A stretch of 6,106 bases of DNA from Acidobacteriaceae bacterium (GTDB taxonomy: Bacteria; Acidobacteriota; Terriglobia; Terriglobales; Acidobacteriaceae), in contig PMWR01000573.1 of the NCBI GenBank assembly GCA_003166055.1, positions 1 to 6,106 of the forward strand, given 5' to 3'. The position numbers were made by a program, and so were the translations under genes. The notes under the pieces were generated by a model. It did no database searches, was not told the origin of the DNA, and saw only the letters and a list, made by a program, of their open reading frames with translations. This document shows, one piece after another, positions 1 through 6,083 of the stretch; positions within the stretch are counted from its first letter, which is position 1, and every line of letters starts with the position of its first letter.

Positions 1-71
1 CTAGGCAATTAGCCCGTTGCAAGACTGTGAGGTCCTCGACTGGACTTCACTTAGCCGACAGCCAAAGTTAG

Positions 72-78
72 AAAGGAG
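72..78 (+). promoter_or_regulatory. Ribosome binding site that favours the GTG start of the sigma factor
   Basis: AAAGGAG lies 10 nt before the GTG at 89. The spacing is slightly long, but it is the only good Shine-Dalgarno sequence near the 5' end of this frame, and the sigma region 2 homology begins well after it. Confidence 0.55.
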
Positions 79-88
79 ACCACTCCAA

Positions 89-688
89 GTGAATTTCACC
101 GACGCGATCAGGAGGCATGGCCAACAGAAGTCGGACTCGGATGACACTGCCTTGGTAATAGCAGCCAAGGCAGGCGAAGGGGAAGCGTTTACGGAATTGA
201 TCACGCGGCACAGAAAGCTCATTTTGACTGTCGCGCAGAGAATTACGAACAATCATGCAGATGCGGAAGATGTATTTCAGACGACCTGTCTTCAGGCCTT
301 TGTTCACGTTTGCAGATTTGATGGCAGATCGAAGTTCTCTACCTGGCAGACGCGTATTGCCATCAACTCTGCGTTAATGGTCCTGCGCCGGAATCGAGCG
401 GCCAACGCGACCTCGATGAATGACTTAGTGGAAGGCGATTCGTACCGATTGAGGGATCAAAGGGTTGACATATGGGCGGAGATTCAGGAACGGGAGCGCG
501 CATGGCACGTGGAGAGAGCGATTTGCCAGCTTCAGCCCTGCCTACGAAGTGTGATGCAGATCCAGAGACAATTTCAGGGTTCGATCAAGCAAACAGCTGA
601 GCTGTCCGGACTTTCCATCCCCGCCACAAAATCTCGATTATTCCGCGCCAGACGGGAACTCCGGCGACACCTTCAGGCATGTGTTTGA
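89..688 (+). CDS. RNA polymerase sigma factor, sigma-70 family, ECF type
   Basis: This 199-residue protein would direct RNA polymerase to a dedicated set of promoters. Region 2 is visible at about residues 34-103: the DAEDVFQ segment (58-64) matches the region 2.2 core-binding helix, and FSTWQTRIAINSA followed by LRRNR (83-103) matches regions 2.3-2.4, which melt and read the -10 element. Region 4 lies in the last 55 residues, with a helix-turn-helix ending in TKSRLFRARRELRRHL. There are no region 1 or region 3 domains, which with the length fits the ECF class. I chose the GTG at 89 because AAAGGAG lies 10 nt upstream. The frame stays open back to a TTG at 17, which would add 24 residues of no family character and has no visible ribosome binding site. 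No recognisable anti-sigma factor follows. Its targets cannot be read from the sequence; control of the downstream genes is a guess. Confidence 0.9.
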   Translation: MNFTDAIRRHGQQKSDSDDTALVIAAKAGEGEAFTELITRHRKLILTVAQRITNNHADAEDVFQTTCLQAFVHVCRFDGRSKFSTWQTRIAINSALMVLRRNRAANATSMNDLVEGDSYRLRDQRVDIWAEIQERERAWHVERAICQLQPCLRSVMQIQRQFQGSIKQTAELSGLSIPATKSRLFRARRELRRHLQACV

Positions 689-742
689 AACGAGCTTGAG
701 CTAGGAGTTTATTGCGAGTGGATGTCCATTGAAAATCTTGGC

Positions 743-749
743 GGAGGAG
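743..749 (+). promoter_or_regulatory. Ribosome binding site that favours the start at 752
   Basis: The purine run GGAGGAG ends 2 nt before ATG 752, with GGAGG itself 4 nt away. It lies inside the longer reading from ATG 722, so it decides between a 79- and an 89-residue protein. Confidence 0.5.
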
Positions 750-751
750 TC

Positions 752-991
752 ATGGATTTGCGTGACCAAACCGTTAGCGGCTCTCAGCCGGCACACCGCT
801 CGCCGTCTGTGCCCGAGCAACCATGTGCGCATTGCGTCGAGCGAACTTATTTGAAAACTCTTGTCGCAGAGCTCTTGTATAAGAATCAGGTCCTTCGTTT
901 TGACCTTCAGGATGCGCAAGAGCGACTTGACAGAGCCGAAAGAGACCATAGCAAAGCACTTCTCAGAACGAATTGGCTTCAGCAATTGTAA
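752..991 (+). CDS. Small hypothetical protein with CxxC motif and predicted coiled coil
   Basis: I do not recognise the family. The 79-residue product has a polar, proline-containing N-terminus, a CAHC motif at residues 25-28, and then a long uninterrupted charged helix (about 30-79). In that helix leucines and other hydrophobics recur at heptad-like spacing (L34, L37, L41, L48, L52, L59), which suggests a coiled coil. There is no signal peptide or membrane segment, so it is probably cytoplasmic. The ATG at 752 is preferred because GGAGG sits 4 nt upstream; an in-frame ATG at 722 has AGGAG only at a poor 14-nt distance. It lies 63 nt after the sigma factor and 11 nt before the dehydrogenase, whose ribosome binding site overlaps its stop codon, so the two are probably co-translated. 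The cysteine pair beside a sigma gene recalls zinc-binding anti-sigma factors, but the Hx3CxxC pattern of that family is not met. Confidence 0.65.
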   Translation: MDLRDQTVSGSQPAHRSPSVPEQPCAHCVERTYLKTLVAELLYKNQVLRFDLQDAQERLDRAERDHSKALLRTNWLQQL

Positions 992-1002
992 GGTGAAAGT
1001 TC

Positions 1003-2010
1003 ATGGAGGTAGATGTGACGAACTTTGTCTGGGTCGTCGATGAGCCTGGTGGGGCCTTTCGCAGGGCCGAGTTCCCCATCCCAGTATTGCTAGCCAATCA
1101 GGTCTTAGTAAGGATCCATGCCAGCGGTGTGAACCCACTCGATACGAAAATCCGCCTGGGTGAAGCTGCTCATGCCCAACATCCGCTCCCCGCCGTCCTC
1201 GCTCTGGATATGGCTGGGATCGTCGAAGAGGTTGGTTCCGGAGTCGCCTCATTTGAGGTCGGCGATGAGGTCTATGGCATGGTTGGCGGTGTGGGGGGAC
1301 GGCAGGGCACACTCGCTGAGCGGCTCGCTGTCGATGCCGATCTCCTCGCGCACAAGCCGAAGAATCTCACAATGAGGCAGGCAGCGGCGTTACCACTCAG
1401 CGTGATCACGGCATGGGAGGGACTGGTCGACCGGGCAAACGTGCGGGAAGGGCAGAGGGTTCTCATCCACGCTGGCGCGGGCGGTGTCGGTCATATTGCC
1501 ATCCAAATTGCTCGCGCCTTTGGCGCAGAGGTCTTCTCCACCGTTTCGCCGCAGAAAGCGGAGATCGTCCAGGGACTTGGCGCGACTCCCATCGACTACA
1601 TTTCCATGTCTGTCGAAGACTATGTCGTAAAGTTCACGCGGGGAGCTGGCTTCGACATCATTTACGATACCGTTGGTGGCGCGACCCTCGATGCATCTTT
1701 TCATGCCGTGAAGCGGTACACCGGCCATGTTGTCAGCATTCTTGGCTGGGGCACGCATTCTCTGGCCCCTCTCTCTTTTCGCGGAGCCACCTACTCTGGC
1801 GTATTCACCTTGTTGCCTCTGCTCTCGGGGCAAGGTTTCGTCCATCACGGCGAAATCCTTCGCCGCGCCGCGGCTCTGGCAGACGCTGGCAAGCTTACGC
1901 CCCTTCTCGCCGGGCGGCTTTTCTCAACCGCTGACATTGAGGCTGCTTTCGCTTTCGTTACGTCTGGCTCCGTTGGAAAAGTCGTAATCGACTTCGGAAT
2001 CAAAGATTGA
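1003..2010 (+). CDS. Zinc-independent medium-chain dehydrogenase, quinone oxidoreductase type
   Basis: This 335-residue protein belongs to the medium-chain dehydrogenase/reductase superfamily and probably reduces quinones or alpha,beta-unsaturated carbonyls with NADPH in the cytoplasm. The N-terminal GroES-like domain includes ASGVNPLD (40-47) and a GDEVYG turn (87-92). The Rossmann domain shows the nucleotide-binding loop HAGAGGVGHIAIQIA (156-170). The Asn-Pro-Leu-Asp in place of the catalytic zinc cysteine, and the lack of a cysteine-rich structural zinc loop, place it in the zinc-free quinone oxidoreductase branch rather than among alcohol dehydrogenases. Length is normal for the family. 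AAGGTG lies 7 nt before ATG 1003 and overlaps the stop of the preceding gene. A GTG at 1015, with GGAGG 5 nt upstream, is a credible alternative start that would remove four residues. The exact substrate is unknown. Confidence 0.9.
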   Translation: MEVDVTNFVWVVDEPGGAFRRAEFPIPVLLANQVLVRIHASGVNPLDTKIRLGEAAHAQHPLPAVLALDMAGIVEEVGSGVASFEVGDEVYGMVGGVGGRQGTLAERLAVDADLLAHKPKNLTMRQAAALPLSVITAWEGLVDRANVREGQRVLIHAGAGGVGHIAIQIARAFGAEVFSTVSPQKAEIVQGLGATPIDYISMSVEDYVVKFTRGAGFDIIYDTVGGATLDASFHAVKRYTGHVVSILGWGTHSLAPLSFRGATYSGVFTLLPLLSGQGFVHHGEILRRAAALADAGKLTPLLAGRLFSTADIEAAFAFVTSGSVGKVVIDFGIKD

Positions 2011-2073
2011 CTATGGACTCATCTCGCAGAGCCTTTCTTCGAGGTGACCTGCATCGCATCGCCTGAAGAAAAA

Positions 2074-2140
2074 TGCAGTGTGAAAACTATCGCATTCAGT
2101 GTGGACGATATTTCCCGCCTGCCTCAGTCTTAGTGCAGTG
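2074..2140. repeat. Short direct repeats upstream of the DsrE-like gene
   Basis: CAGTGTG occurs at 2076-2082 and 2097-2103, start to start 21 bp or about two helical turns. TGCAGTG occurs at 2074-2080 and again at 2134-2140. All lie in the 179-bp gap before the gene at 2190, where a promoter for the DsrE/DUF302 pair is expected. They could be regulator binding sites, but repeats this short can arise by chance. I saw no convincing -35/-10 pair in the gap. Confidence 0.3.
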
Positions 2141-2189
2141 ACGAAGCGATACAAAGTTCGCTGCGGTCATCCACTCAAGGAGACGATCC

Positions 2190-2705
2190 ATGTTAAGGAA
2201 CGTGTGGTCAATGGCGTTTGTCCTTTGCTTAGGCATCAGCATTAACGCCTTCGGTCAGGACAATGCAGGCGCGACAGGTAAACCGCCTCTTCACATCGAC
2301 GTTCCCACAAAGCTTGAGAGAGCCAACGTCGCAATTGACTTCGGCCACGCTGTGTTTGCAGGCGATATGCCCTTTGCTCTTGGAGACATACGTCTTCTAG
2401 CGGACGACATTCACGACTGGGACGCGAAGGGCCAGATCGTCGTCATCTTTCACGGAGATGCTGCATATCTCATATTGAATGACGAATCGTACAACAAGAA
2501 CCGACATGTCACGACAGGCAATCCGTACAAGGAGATTCTAAACGGATTGCTAAAGCAGGGTGTACGGCTTGAGCTATGTGGCGCCACCGCAAAGGGAAAT
2601 GGTTGGGGTAACGCAAACCTTCTTCCCGGTGTCAAGGTCAACGTCAACGCAATGGTTCGATTGACCCAGTTGGAGCAAGATGGCTACGCGATGATCTATC
2701 AGTGA
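2190..2705 (+). CDS. Secreted DsrE/DsrF-like family protein
   Basis: The 171-residue protein starts with a Sec-type signal peptide (hydrophobic core about residues 8-18, likely cleavage near A20-F21-G22), so the mature protein should lie in the periplasm. The rest matches the DsrE-like fold: a strand IVVIFHG (83-89), then RLELCGATAKGNGW with a single conserved cysteine (C130), LLPGVKV (144-150), and a C-terminal segment with AMVRLTQLEQDGYA. In DsrE/TusD relatives a cysteine at this place carries sulfur. Whether that chemistry happens in this exported version is unknown. AAGGAG lies 7 nt before the ATG. The DUF302 gene follows after 56 nt, so the two probably share a transcript and compartment. 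The fold assignment is strong and the function is open. Confidence 0.85.
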   Translation: MLRNVWSMAFVLCLGISINAFGQDNAGATGKPPLHIDVPTKLERANVAIDFGHAVFAGDMPFALGDIRLLADDIHDWDAKGQIVVIFHGDAAYLILNDESYNKNRHVTTGNPYKEILNGLLKQGVRLELCGATAKGNGWGNANLLPGVKVNVNAMVRLTQLEQDGYAMIYQ

Positions 2706-2748
2706 CCGCCAGGCACGCGGCTGCGACCAATGCAATAGTGAAAGGCCG

Positions 2749-2755
2749 AAGGAGG
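2749..2755 (+). promoter_or_regulatory. Ribosome binding site that sets the DUF302 start at GTG 2762
   Basis: AAGGAGG lies 6 nt before GTG 2762. The longer reading from GTG 2702 overlaps the previous stop codon and would put 20 polar, basic residues in front of the signal peptide. This site therefore supports the shorter product. Confidence 0.7.
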
Positions 2756-2761
2756 CATGTC

Positions 2762-3220
2762 GTGAAATTGTGGCAATTTGCAGCGCTGCTGACTGTTCTT
2801 GTTTTACCATCGGTGGCGGAGGATAAGAGAGTGAATGAACAAAACGGCATCGTCACCATTCTCAGTAATCACACGGTTGACGAGACAGTAGAAAGACTCA
2901 AAGCTCTCCTTCAGTCGAAGCGAGTCACTCTATTCGCTCTGATTGACCACAGCGGAGAGGCGGATAAGGTGGGCATGAAGATGCCCCCCACCAAGCTGTT
3001 GATCTTCGGCAATCCAAAAGGCGGCACGCCCCTTATGCTGGCTGCTCCCAGCATCGCCATCGACCTGCCACTGAAGGTTCTGGTTTGGGATGACACCCAC
3101 GGGAAGGTATGGCTTTCTTACAACAGTCCTAATTACTTAGGCAGCCGGCATGGCGTTCCACAGGATCTGCTGAAGAATATTGCCGTGGTAGAGTCTTTGG
3201 CGGCGCAGGCAGCAAAGTAG
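2762..3220 (+). CDS. DUF302 family protein, secreted
   Basis: This 152-residue protein has a short signal peptide (MKLWQF, a hydrophobic stretch to about residue 16, probable cleavage after S-V-A at 17-19), so it should act in the periplasm. The mature part is a complete DUF302 domain: TVDETVERLKALL (38-50), FALIDHSGEADKVGM (58-72), PTKLLIFGNPKGGTPLM (76-92), DLPLKVLVWDD (101-111) and KVWLSYNSPNYL (115-126). The domain has no established biochemical activity. The start at GTG 2762 is chosen over an in-frame GTG at 2702 because it has a near-ideal ribosome binding site and begins exactly at the signal peptide. It follows the DsrE-like gene closely, and a strong hairpin begins one base after its stop codon, suggesting the end of the two-gene unit. 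Confidence 0.87.
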   Translation: MKLWQFAALLTVLVLPSVAEDKRVNEQNGIVTILSNHTVDETVERLKALLQSKRVTLFALIDHSGEADKVGMKMPPTKLLIFGNPKGGTPLMLAAPSIAIDLPLKVLVWDDTHGKVWLSYNSPNYLGSRHGVPQDLLKNIAVVESLAAQAAK

Positions 3221-3241
3221 CGGCGCGTGAATCACGCGCCG
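3221..3241 (+). terminator. Perfect GC-rich hairpin directly after the DUF302 stop codon
   Basis: CGGCGCGTGA and TCACGCGCCG are exact reverse complements around a single central A, giving at least a 9-bp stem with a 3-nt loop. It begins at the first base after the TAG stop. The bases that follow (GAGAGTGTTGCTTCTTTC) are only partly T-rich, so it is not a textbook intrinsic terminator. It may be a weak terminator, a 3' end stabiliser, or both. The perfect symmetry also allows a protein-binding site. Confidence 0.55.
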
Positions 3242-3355
3242 GAGAGTGTTGCTTCTTTCAACATTCTCATGCGATGAACAGAATGCGGATCGGAAAGCAG
3301 CCATCGTTGAACTGCACAGAAGCAAATGGATACGTACCCGGGAAGGAAGCTATCT

Positions 3356-4312
3356 ATGACGACCAGACCACAACTCGAAATCTCGCGCCGCCAGTTTCTC
3401 GTTGCAGGAAGTCTTTCGGTTGGCGCGGTTTGCTTAATGCCAAGAAGCCTGTTCGCCCAGACGGGCGATCTCGTTGGGGATGCCCTCAGGGAATCTGCCA
3501 CTGCTAAGATTTCGGTCCAACCCTTGCGCCGGAACGTCAGCGTTCTTTTGGGTCCAGGTGGAAATATTGCTGTTCTTACGGGGCCCGACGGAAAACTTGT
3601 AGTGGACGCGGAGATTGTCACTGCGCGCCCGAACGTCTCCGCAGCTCTGGCGAGCATCAATTCAGATCCGATCAAGCAATTGATCAACACTCACTGGCAC
3701 TTCGATCACACCGGTGGCAACGAGTGGCTTCATGAAGCCGGAGCCAGCGTCTTGGCGCACGAGAACACCCGCAAACGCCTTCTGGTGGACACTCGCGTCG
3801 AAGGCTGGAAGCACACTTTCTCCGCCGCGCCGGCGGGTGCAATTCCCTCAACTGTCTTCACGGACGACTACTCATTGCACGCCAATGGCACAACTCTTGT
3901 TCTCAAGCACTATGCGTCTGCGCATACGGATTCCGACATCTCCGTGTACTTTGCAGAGGCCGACATCCTTCATGTAGGCGACACTTTTTGGAACCGAGAT
4001 TACCCCTTCATCGACTACTCGACGGGCGGTAGCATCGACGGACAGATCCGGGCGGCGGAGGCGAACCTTGCAATGGCTACGGATAAGACCATCGTCATCT
4101 CCGGGCACGGGGCGGTTGGCGGAAGGGCCGACCTTGTCCTGTTTCGAGACGTGCTGGTTGAGATCCGTGACAAGGTGGCTGCGCTCAAGAAACAGGGTCG
4201 GACCCTCACCGAAGTTATCGCGGCCAGGCCCAGCTCACGCTATGACACGGAGTGGGGCAACTTATTCATGACCCCGAATGCATTTCTTACGCTCGTGTAT
4301 CAGGGGGTTTGA
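3356..4312 (+). CDS. Tat-exported metallo-beta-lactamase-fold hydrolase
   Basis: The 318-residue protein opens with a twin-arginine signal, SRRQFLVAG at residues 10-18, a hydrophobic stretch, and a likely cleavage near LFAQ (32-35). It should therefore be exported folded, probably with its metals loaded. The fold is a metallo-beta-lactamase hydrolase: the THWHFDHTGGN motif (112-122) gives H113, H115, D117 and H118, and the remaining ligands are H190 (SAHTDSD), D209 (HVGDTFW) and H251 (SGHG). The complete set predicts a working dinuclear, probably zinc, site. The sequence resembles SoxH-like or 'cyclase' members more than true beta-lactamases, and the substrate is unknown. GGAAGG lies about 9 nt before ATG 3356. 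An in-frame ATG at 3326 would put 10 residues before the Tat signal and lacks a comparable site. The tautomerase follows 39 nt later and is probably co-transcribed. Confidence 0.88.
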   Translation: MTTRPQLEISRRQFLVAGSLSVGAVCLMPRSLFAQTGDLVGDALRESATAKISVQPLRRNVSVLLGPGGNIAVLTGPDGKLVVDAEIVTARPNVSAALASINSDPIKQLINTHWHFDHTGGNEWLHEAGASVLAHENTRKRLLVDTRVEGWKHTFSAAPAGAIPSTVFTDDYSLHANGTTLVLKHYASAHTDSDISVYFAEADILHVGDTFWNRDYPFIDYSTGGSIDGQIRAAEANLAMATDKTIVISGHGAVGGRADLVLFRDVLVEIRDKVAALKKQGRTLTEVIAARPSSRYDTEWGNLFMTPNAFLTLVYQGV

Positions 4313-4351
4313 TTTGGAGCAGGAATAACGAAAAACGAAAAGGAGAGTGTC

Positions 4352-4654
4352 ATGCCCTTTGTAAATATCAAGCTCGTTGAAGGTGTCTTTACAACTCAAC
4401 AGAAACACGAGATGGCCGCCGCCATTAGTGACGTGATGGTCCGATTTGAAGGTTCCGAGGCCTTTCGAGAAGTTGTTTGGGTCCTGATCGAGGAATTACA
4501 CAAAGACGGGTGGCATATCGGTGGACGCCCCTTCTTGGGCCCTGCGTCGCTCATGGAGACCCTCAAGAACAGCAAGTCCACTGTGGAGGCGATCGGGGGA
4601 AATCCGACGACTCACGAGGCATTAGCTGAGGGTATGCCCGTAGTTCCCAGGTAA
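4352..4654 (+). CDS. 4-oxalocrotonate tautomerase-like protein
   Basis: This 100-residue cytoplasmic protein belongs to the tautomerase superfamily, which moves protons between keto and enol forms. Proline directly follows the initiator methionine (MPFVNIKLVEG), and in this family that residue becomes the N-terminal catalytic base after methionine removal. The pattern TTQQKHEMAAAISDVMV followed by VVWVLIEELHKDGWHIGG is the usual beta-alpha-beta unit. The C-terminus extends about 35 residues beyond the roughly 62-residue classic enzymes, a length seen in some annotated relatives. AAGGAG lies 6 nt before the ATG. The gene sits 39 nt after the Tat-exported hydrolase and 142 nt before the chloroperoxidase-like gene. 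The natural substrate cannot be told from sequence. It could act on unsaturated keto acids from aromatic breakdown or have another tautomerase activity. Confidence 0.85.
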   Translation: MPFVNIKLVEGVFTTQQKHEMAAAISDVMVRFEGSEAFREVVWVLIEELHKDGWHIGGRPFLGPASLMETLKNSKSTVEAIGGNPTTHEALAEGMPVVPR

Positions 4655-4796
4655 GTGATCGAAACAACGCAGTCAGGCTATCTTCGGCTCCCTTGCTACT
4701 CGGCAGATCGGTGTGTTCTGCAAAATGCGCCCCGGTTCGTTTTCGGGCGATCAAAGGTCGGTTTGTAGTTCATACATGCCGTGCGAAAGGTAAGCT

Positions 4797-5774
4797 ATGA
4801 GCCACACGAACGCCTCTTTGCACCGAATGAGCCGCCGCGAATTCGTTGTTGCGACCGCGGCTTCCAGTGCAGCACTCGCACTGTCGTGCTCTGCGACTGC
4901 GGCAACCTTCAATCGAATTTCCAATGACCAGCACTCAAAGGAGAATTGCATGGACATGATCACGGTGAAAGATGGGGCGCAGATTTATTACAAAGACTGG
5001 GGCAACGGTCAACCAATCGTGTTCAGCCACGGTTGGCCGCTTTCGGCAGACGACTGGGACGCGCAGATGCTGTTCTTCCTCAATCACGGCTATCGCGTGA
5101 TCGCGCATGACCGGCGCGGCCACGGGCGCTCGACCCAGACAGGTGAAGGCCACGATATGGATCATTACGCCGACGATCTTGCGGCGCTAACTGCGCATCT
5201 CGATCTGAACAATGCCATACACGTCGGCCATTCAACTGGCGGCGGCGAGGTAGTGCGTTATCTGGCCCGACATGGAGAGAGCCGCGTGACGAAAGCGGCA
5301 ATTCTCTGCGCGGTGCCGCCATTGATGGTGAAAACGGCAGCCAACCCTGGTGGCCTGCCCAAGGAGGTCTTCGACGATCTTCAGACTCAGCTTGCAGCGA
5401 ACCGGACGCAGTTCTATCGTGATGTCGCTTCGGGCCCCTTCTATGGCTACAATCGTCCGGGCGCGAAGTCCTCTGAGGCGGTAATCCAGAATTGGTGGCG
5501 CCAGGGAATGATGGGCGGGGCAAAGGCGCATTACGACGGCATCGTCGCCTTTTCACAGACCGATTTCACCGACGACCTCAAGAAGATCACTGTTCCAGTG
5601 CTGGTCATGCACAGCGAGGACGATCAGATCGTTCCCTACGCCGATGCCGGGCCCCTGTCGGCAAATCTGCTGAAGAATGGAACGCTCAAAACCTACAAGG
5701 ACTTCCCGCACGGCATGCCCACCACGCACGCGGAGACGATCAACACCGATCTGCTAGCCTTCATCACGAAGTAG
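4797..5774 (+). CDS. Alpha/beta hydrolase, non-heme chloroperoxidase type, with Tat signal extension
   Basis: The full frame encodes 325 residues: a 51-residue N-terminal extension with a twin-arginine signal (SRREFVVAT, 12-20; hydrophobic to about 36), then a complete alpha/beta hydrolase of the cofactor-free haloperoxidase/perhydrolase group. The core shows the oxyanion region HGWP (78-81), the nucleophile elbow GHSTGG with S146, D276 in DDQIVP, and H305 in [10 protein letters not shown], together the Ser-Asp-His triad. Such enzymes hydrolyse esters and, with an organic acid and peroxide, form peracids that can halogenate. AAAGG lies 6 nt before ATG 4797. The second start, ATG 4950, has a better site and gives a 274-residue protein of the family's usual length. 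C31 in ALSC is a poor lipobox; cleavage after the ATA-A region is as likely. No clear promoter was seen in the 142 nt upstream. Confidence 0.9.
   Translation: MSHTNASLHRMSRREFVVATAASSAALALSCSATAATFNRISNDQHSKENCMDMITVKDGAQIYYKDWGNGQPIVFSHGWPLSADDWDAQMLFFLNHGYRVIAHDRRGHGRSTQTGEGHDMDHYADDLAALTAHLDLNNAIHVGHSTGGGEVVRYLARHGESRVTKAAILCAVPPLMVKTAANPGGLPKEVFDDLQTQLAANRTQFYRDVASGPFYGYNRPGAKSSEAVIQNWWRQGMMGGAKAHYDGIVAFSQTDFTDDLKKITVPVLVMHSEDDQIVPYADAGPLSANLLKNGTLKTYKDFPHGMPTTHAETINTDLLAFITK
4937..4952 (+). promoter_or_regulatory. Internal ribosome binding site and start codon in the chloroperoxidase-like gene
   Basis: AAAGGAG (4937-4943) lies 6 nt before an in-frame ATG at 4950. The product would begin MDMITVKDG, where cytoplasmic members of the family usually begin, and would have 274 residues with the whole catalytic triad (S95, D225, H254 in that numbering). 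This site is stronger than the one before ATG 4797. Confidence 0.65.
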
Positions 5775-5784
5775 CGAACGATCT

Positions 5785-5811
5785 GTGGAGAGGCCCGTAA
5801 GAACTCTCCAC
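5785..5811 (+). terminator. Hairpin after the chloroperoxidase-like gene
   Basis: GTGGAGAG (5785-5792) and CTCTCCAC (5804-5811) are exact reverse complements around an 11-nt loop, starting 11 nt after the stop codon. No T-run follows, so termination is plausible from position but not proven from structure. Confidence 0.4.
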
Positions 5812-6003
5812 TGGCAATTCCTCTGTTCCATATTGATGTCAGACGCTCTCCAGCAGAGGCCCCTGGCGCTACATTGAGTGGAAATCACCGTTTCACAATG
5901 CGGCGAACCAGCCCGTCCGGCCCCGGCAGGATGGCTCTTGACCAGCCAGATTACTCACTTGCAGGAAAGTTGTAATTCTTTAGCCTGGATTAGTCCCGAA
6001 AAA

Positions 6004-6019
6004 CGATAGATCCCTATCG
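6004..6019. repeat. Small hairpin overlapping the left arm of the long inverted repeat
   Basis: CGATAG (6004-6009) pairs with CTATCG (6014-6019) around ATCC. TCC at 5994-5996 could also pair with GGA at 6020-6022 across a bulge. Bases 6012-6019 belong to both this hairpin and the larger one, so the two cannot form fully at the same time in one strand. Confidence 0.45.
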
Positions 6020-6083
6020 GGACCGCCCCGGTGGTTGAGGCGAGATTCGGCGCAGTTTCCCGACCGGGGCGGTTTCGATAGGG
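6012..6083. repeat. Long inverted repeat, 21-bp arms around a 30-nt loop
   Basis: The arms 6012-6032 and 6063-6083 pair along their full length: 19 Watson-Crick pairs and two adjacent G-T positions (6020/6075, 6021/6074) that would be G-U in + strand RNA. The inner 11 bp (ACCGCCCCGGT against ACCGGGGCGGT) are perfect and very GC-rich. TTT follows the inner stem on the right arm, so a factor-independent terminator is possible. A palindromic intergenic repeat element is an alternative. The left arm overlaps a second, smaller hairpin at 6004-6019. Confidence 0.7.

Noticed and set aside
17..88. Extension of the sigma factor to a TTG start at 17
   Set aside because: There is no visible ribosome binding site before it, and the 24 extra residues lack sigma family character; GTG 89 has AAAGGAG upstream.
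1390..1848. Long opposite-strand frame inside the dehydrogenase gene, and other similar antisense frames
   Set aside because: These frames show no family motifs and lie across well-supported genes on the + strand; they are by-products of GC-rich coding sequence.
2702..2761. Longer DUF302 start at GTG 2702 overlapping the previous stop codon
   Set aside because: It would place 20 basic residues before the signal peptide, while GTG 2762 has a near-ideal AAGGAGG site.
4728..4749. CGCCC/GGGCG hairpin between the tautomerase and chloroperoxidase-like genes as a terminator
   Set aside because: The stem is only 5 bp with a 12-nt interior and no T-run follows.
4776..4793. Five-codon mini-frame (ATG to TAA) ending 3 nt before ATG 4797, as a leader peptide
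   Set aside because: It is too short to separate from chance, and its last codons simply contain the ribosome binding site of the next gene.
5860..5930. Minus-strand stretch with a GTGAAACGGTGATTT-like sequence that recalls insertion sequence ends
   Set aside because: Only one copy is present, with no transposase remnant, target duplication or paired terminal repeat; the resemblance is from memory and could not be tested.
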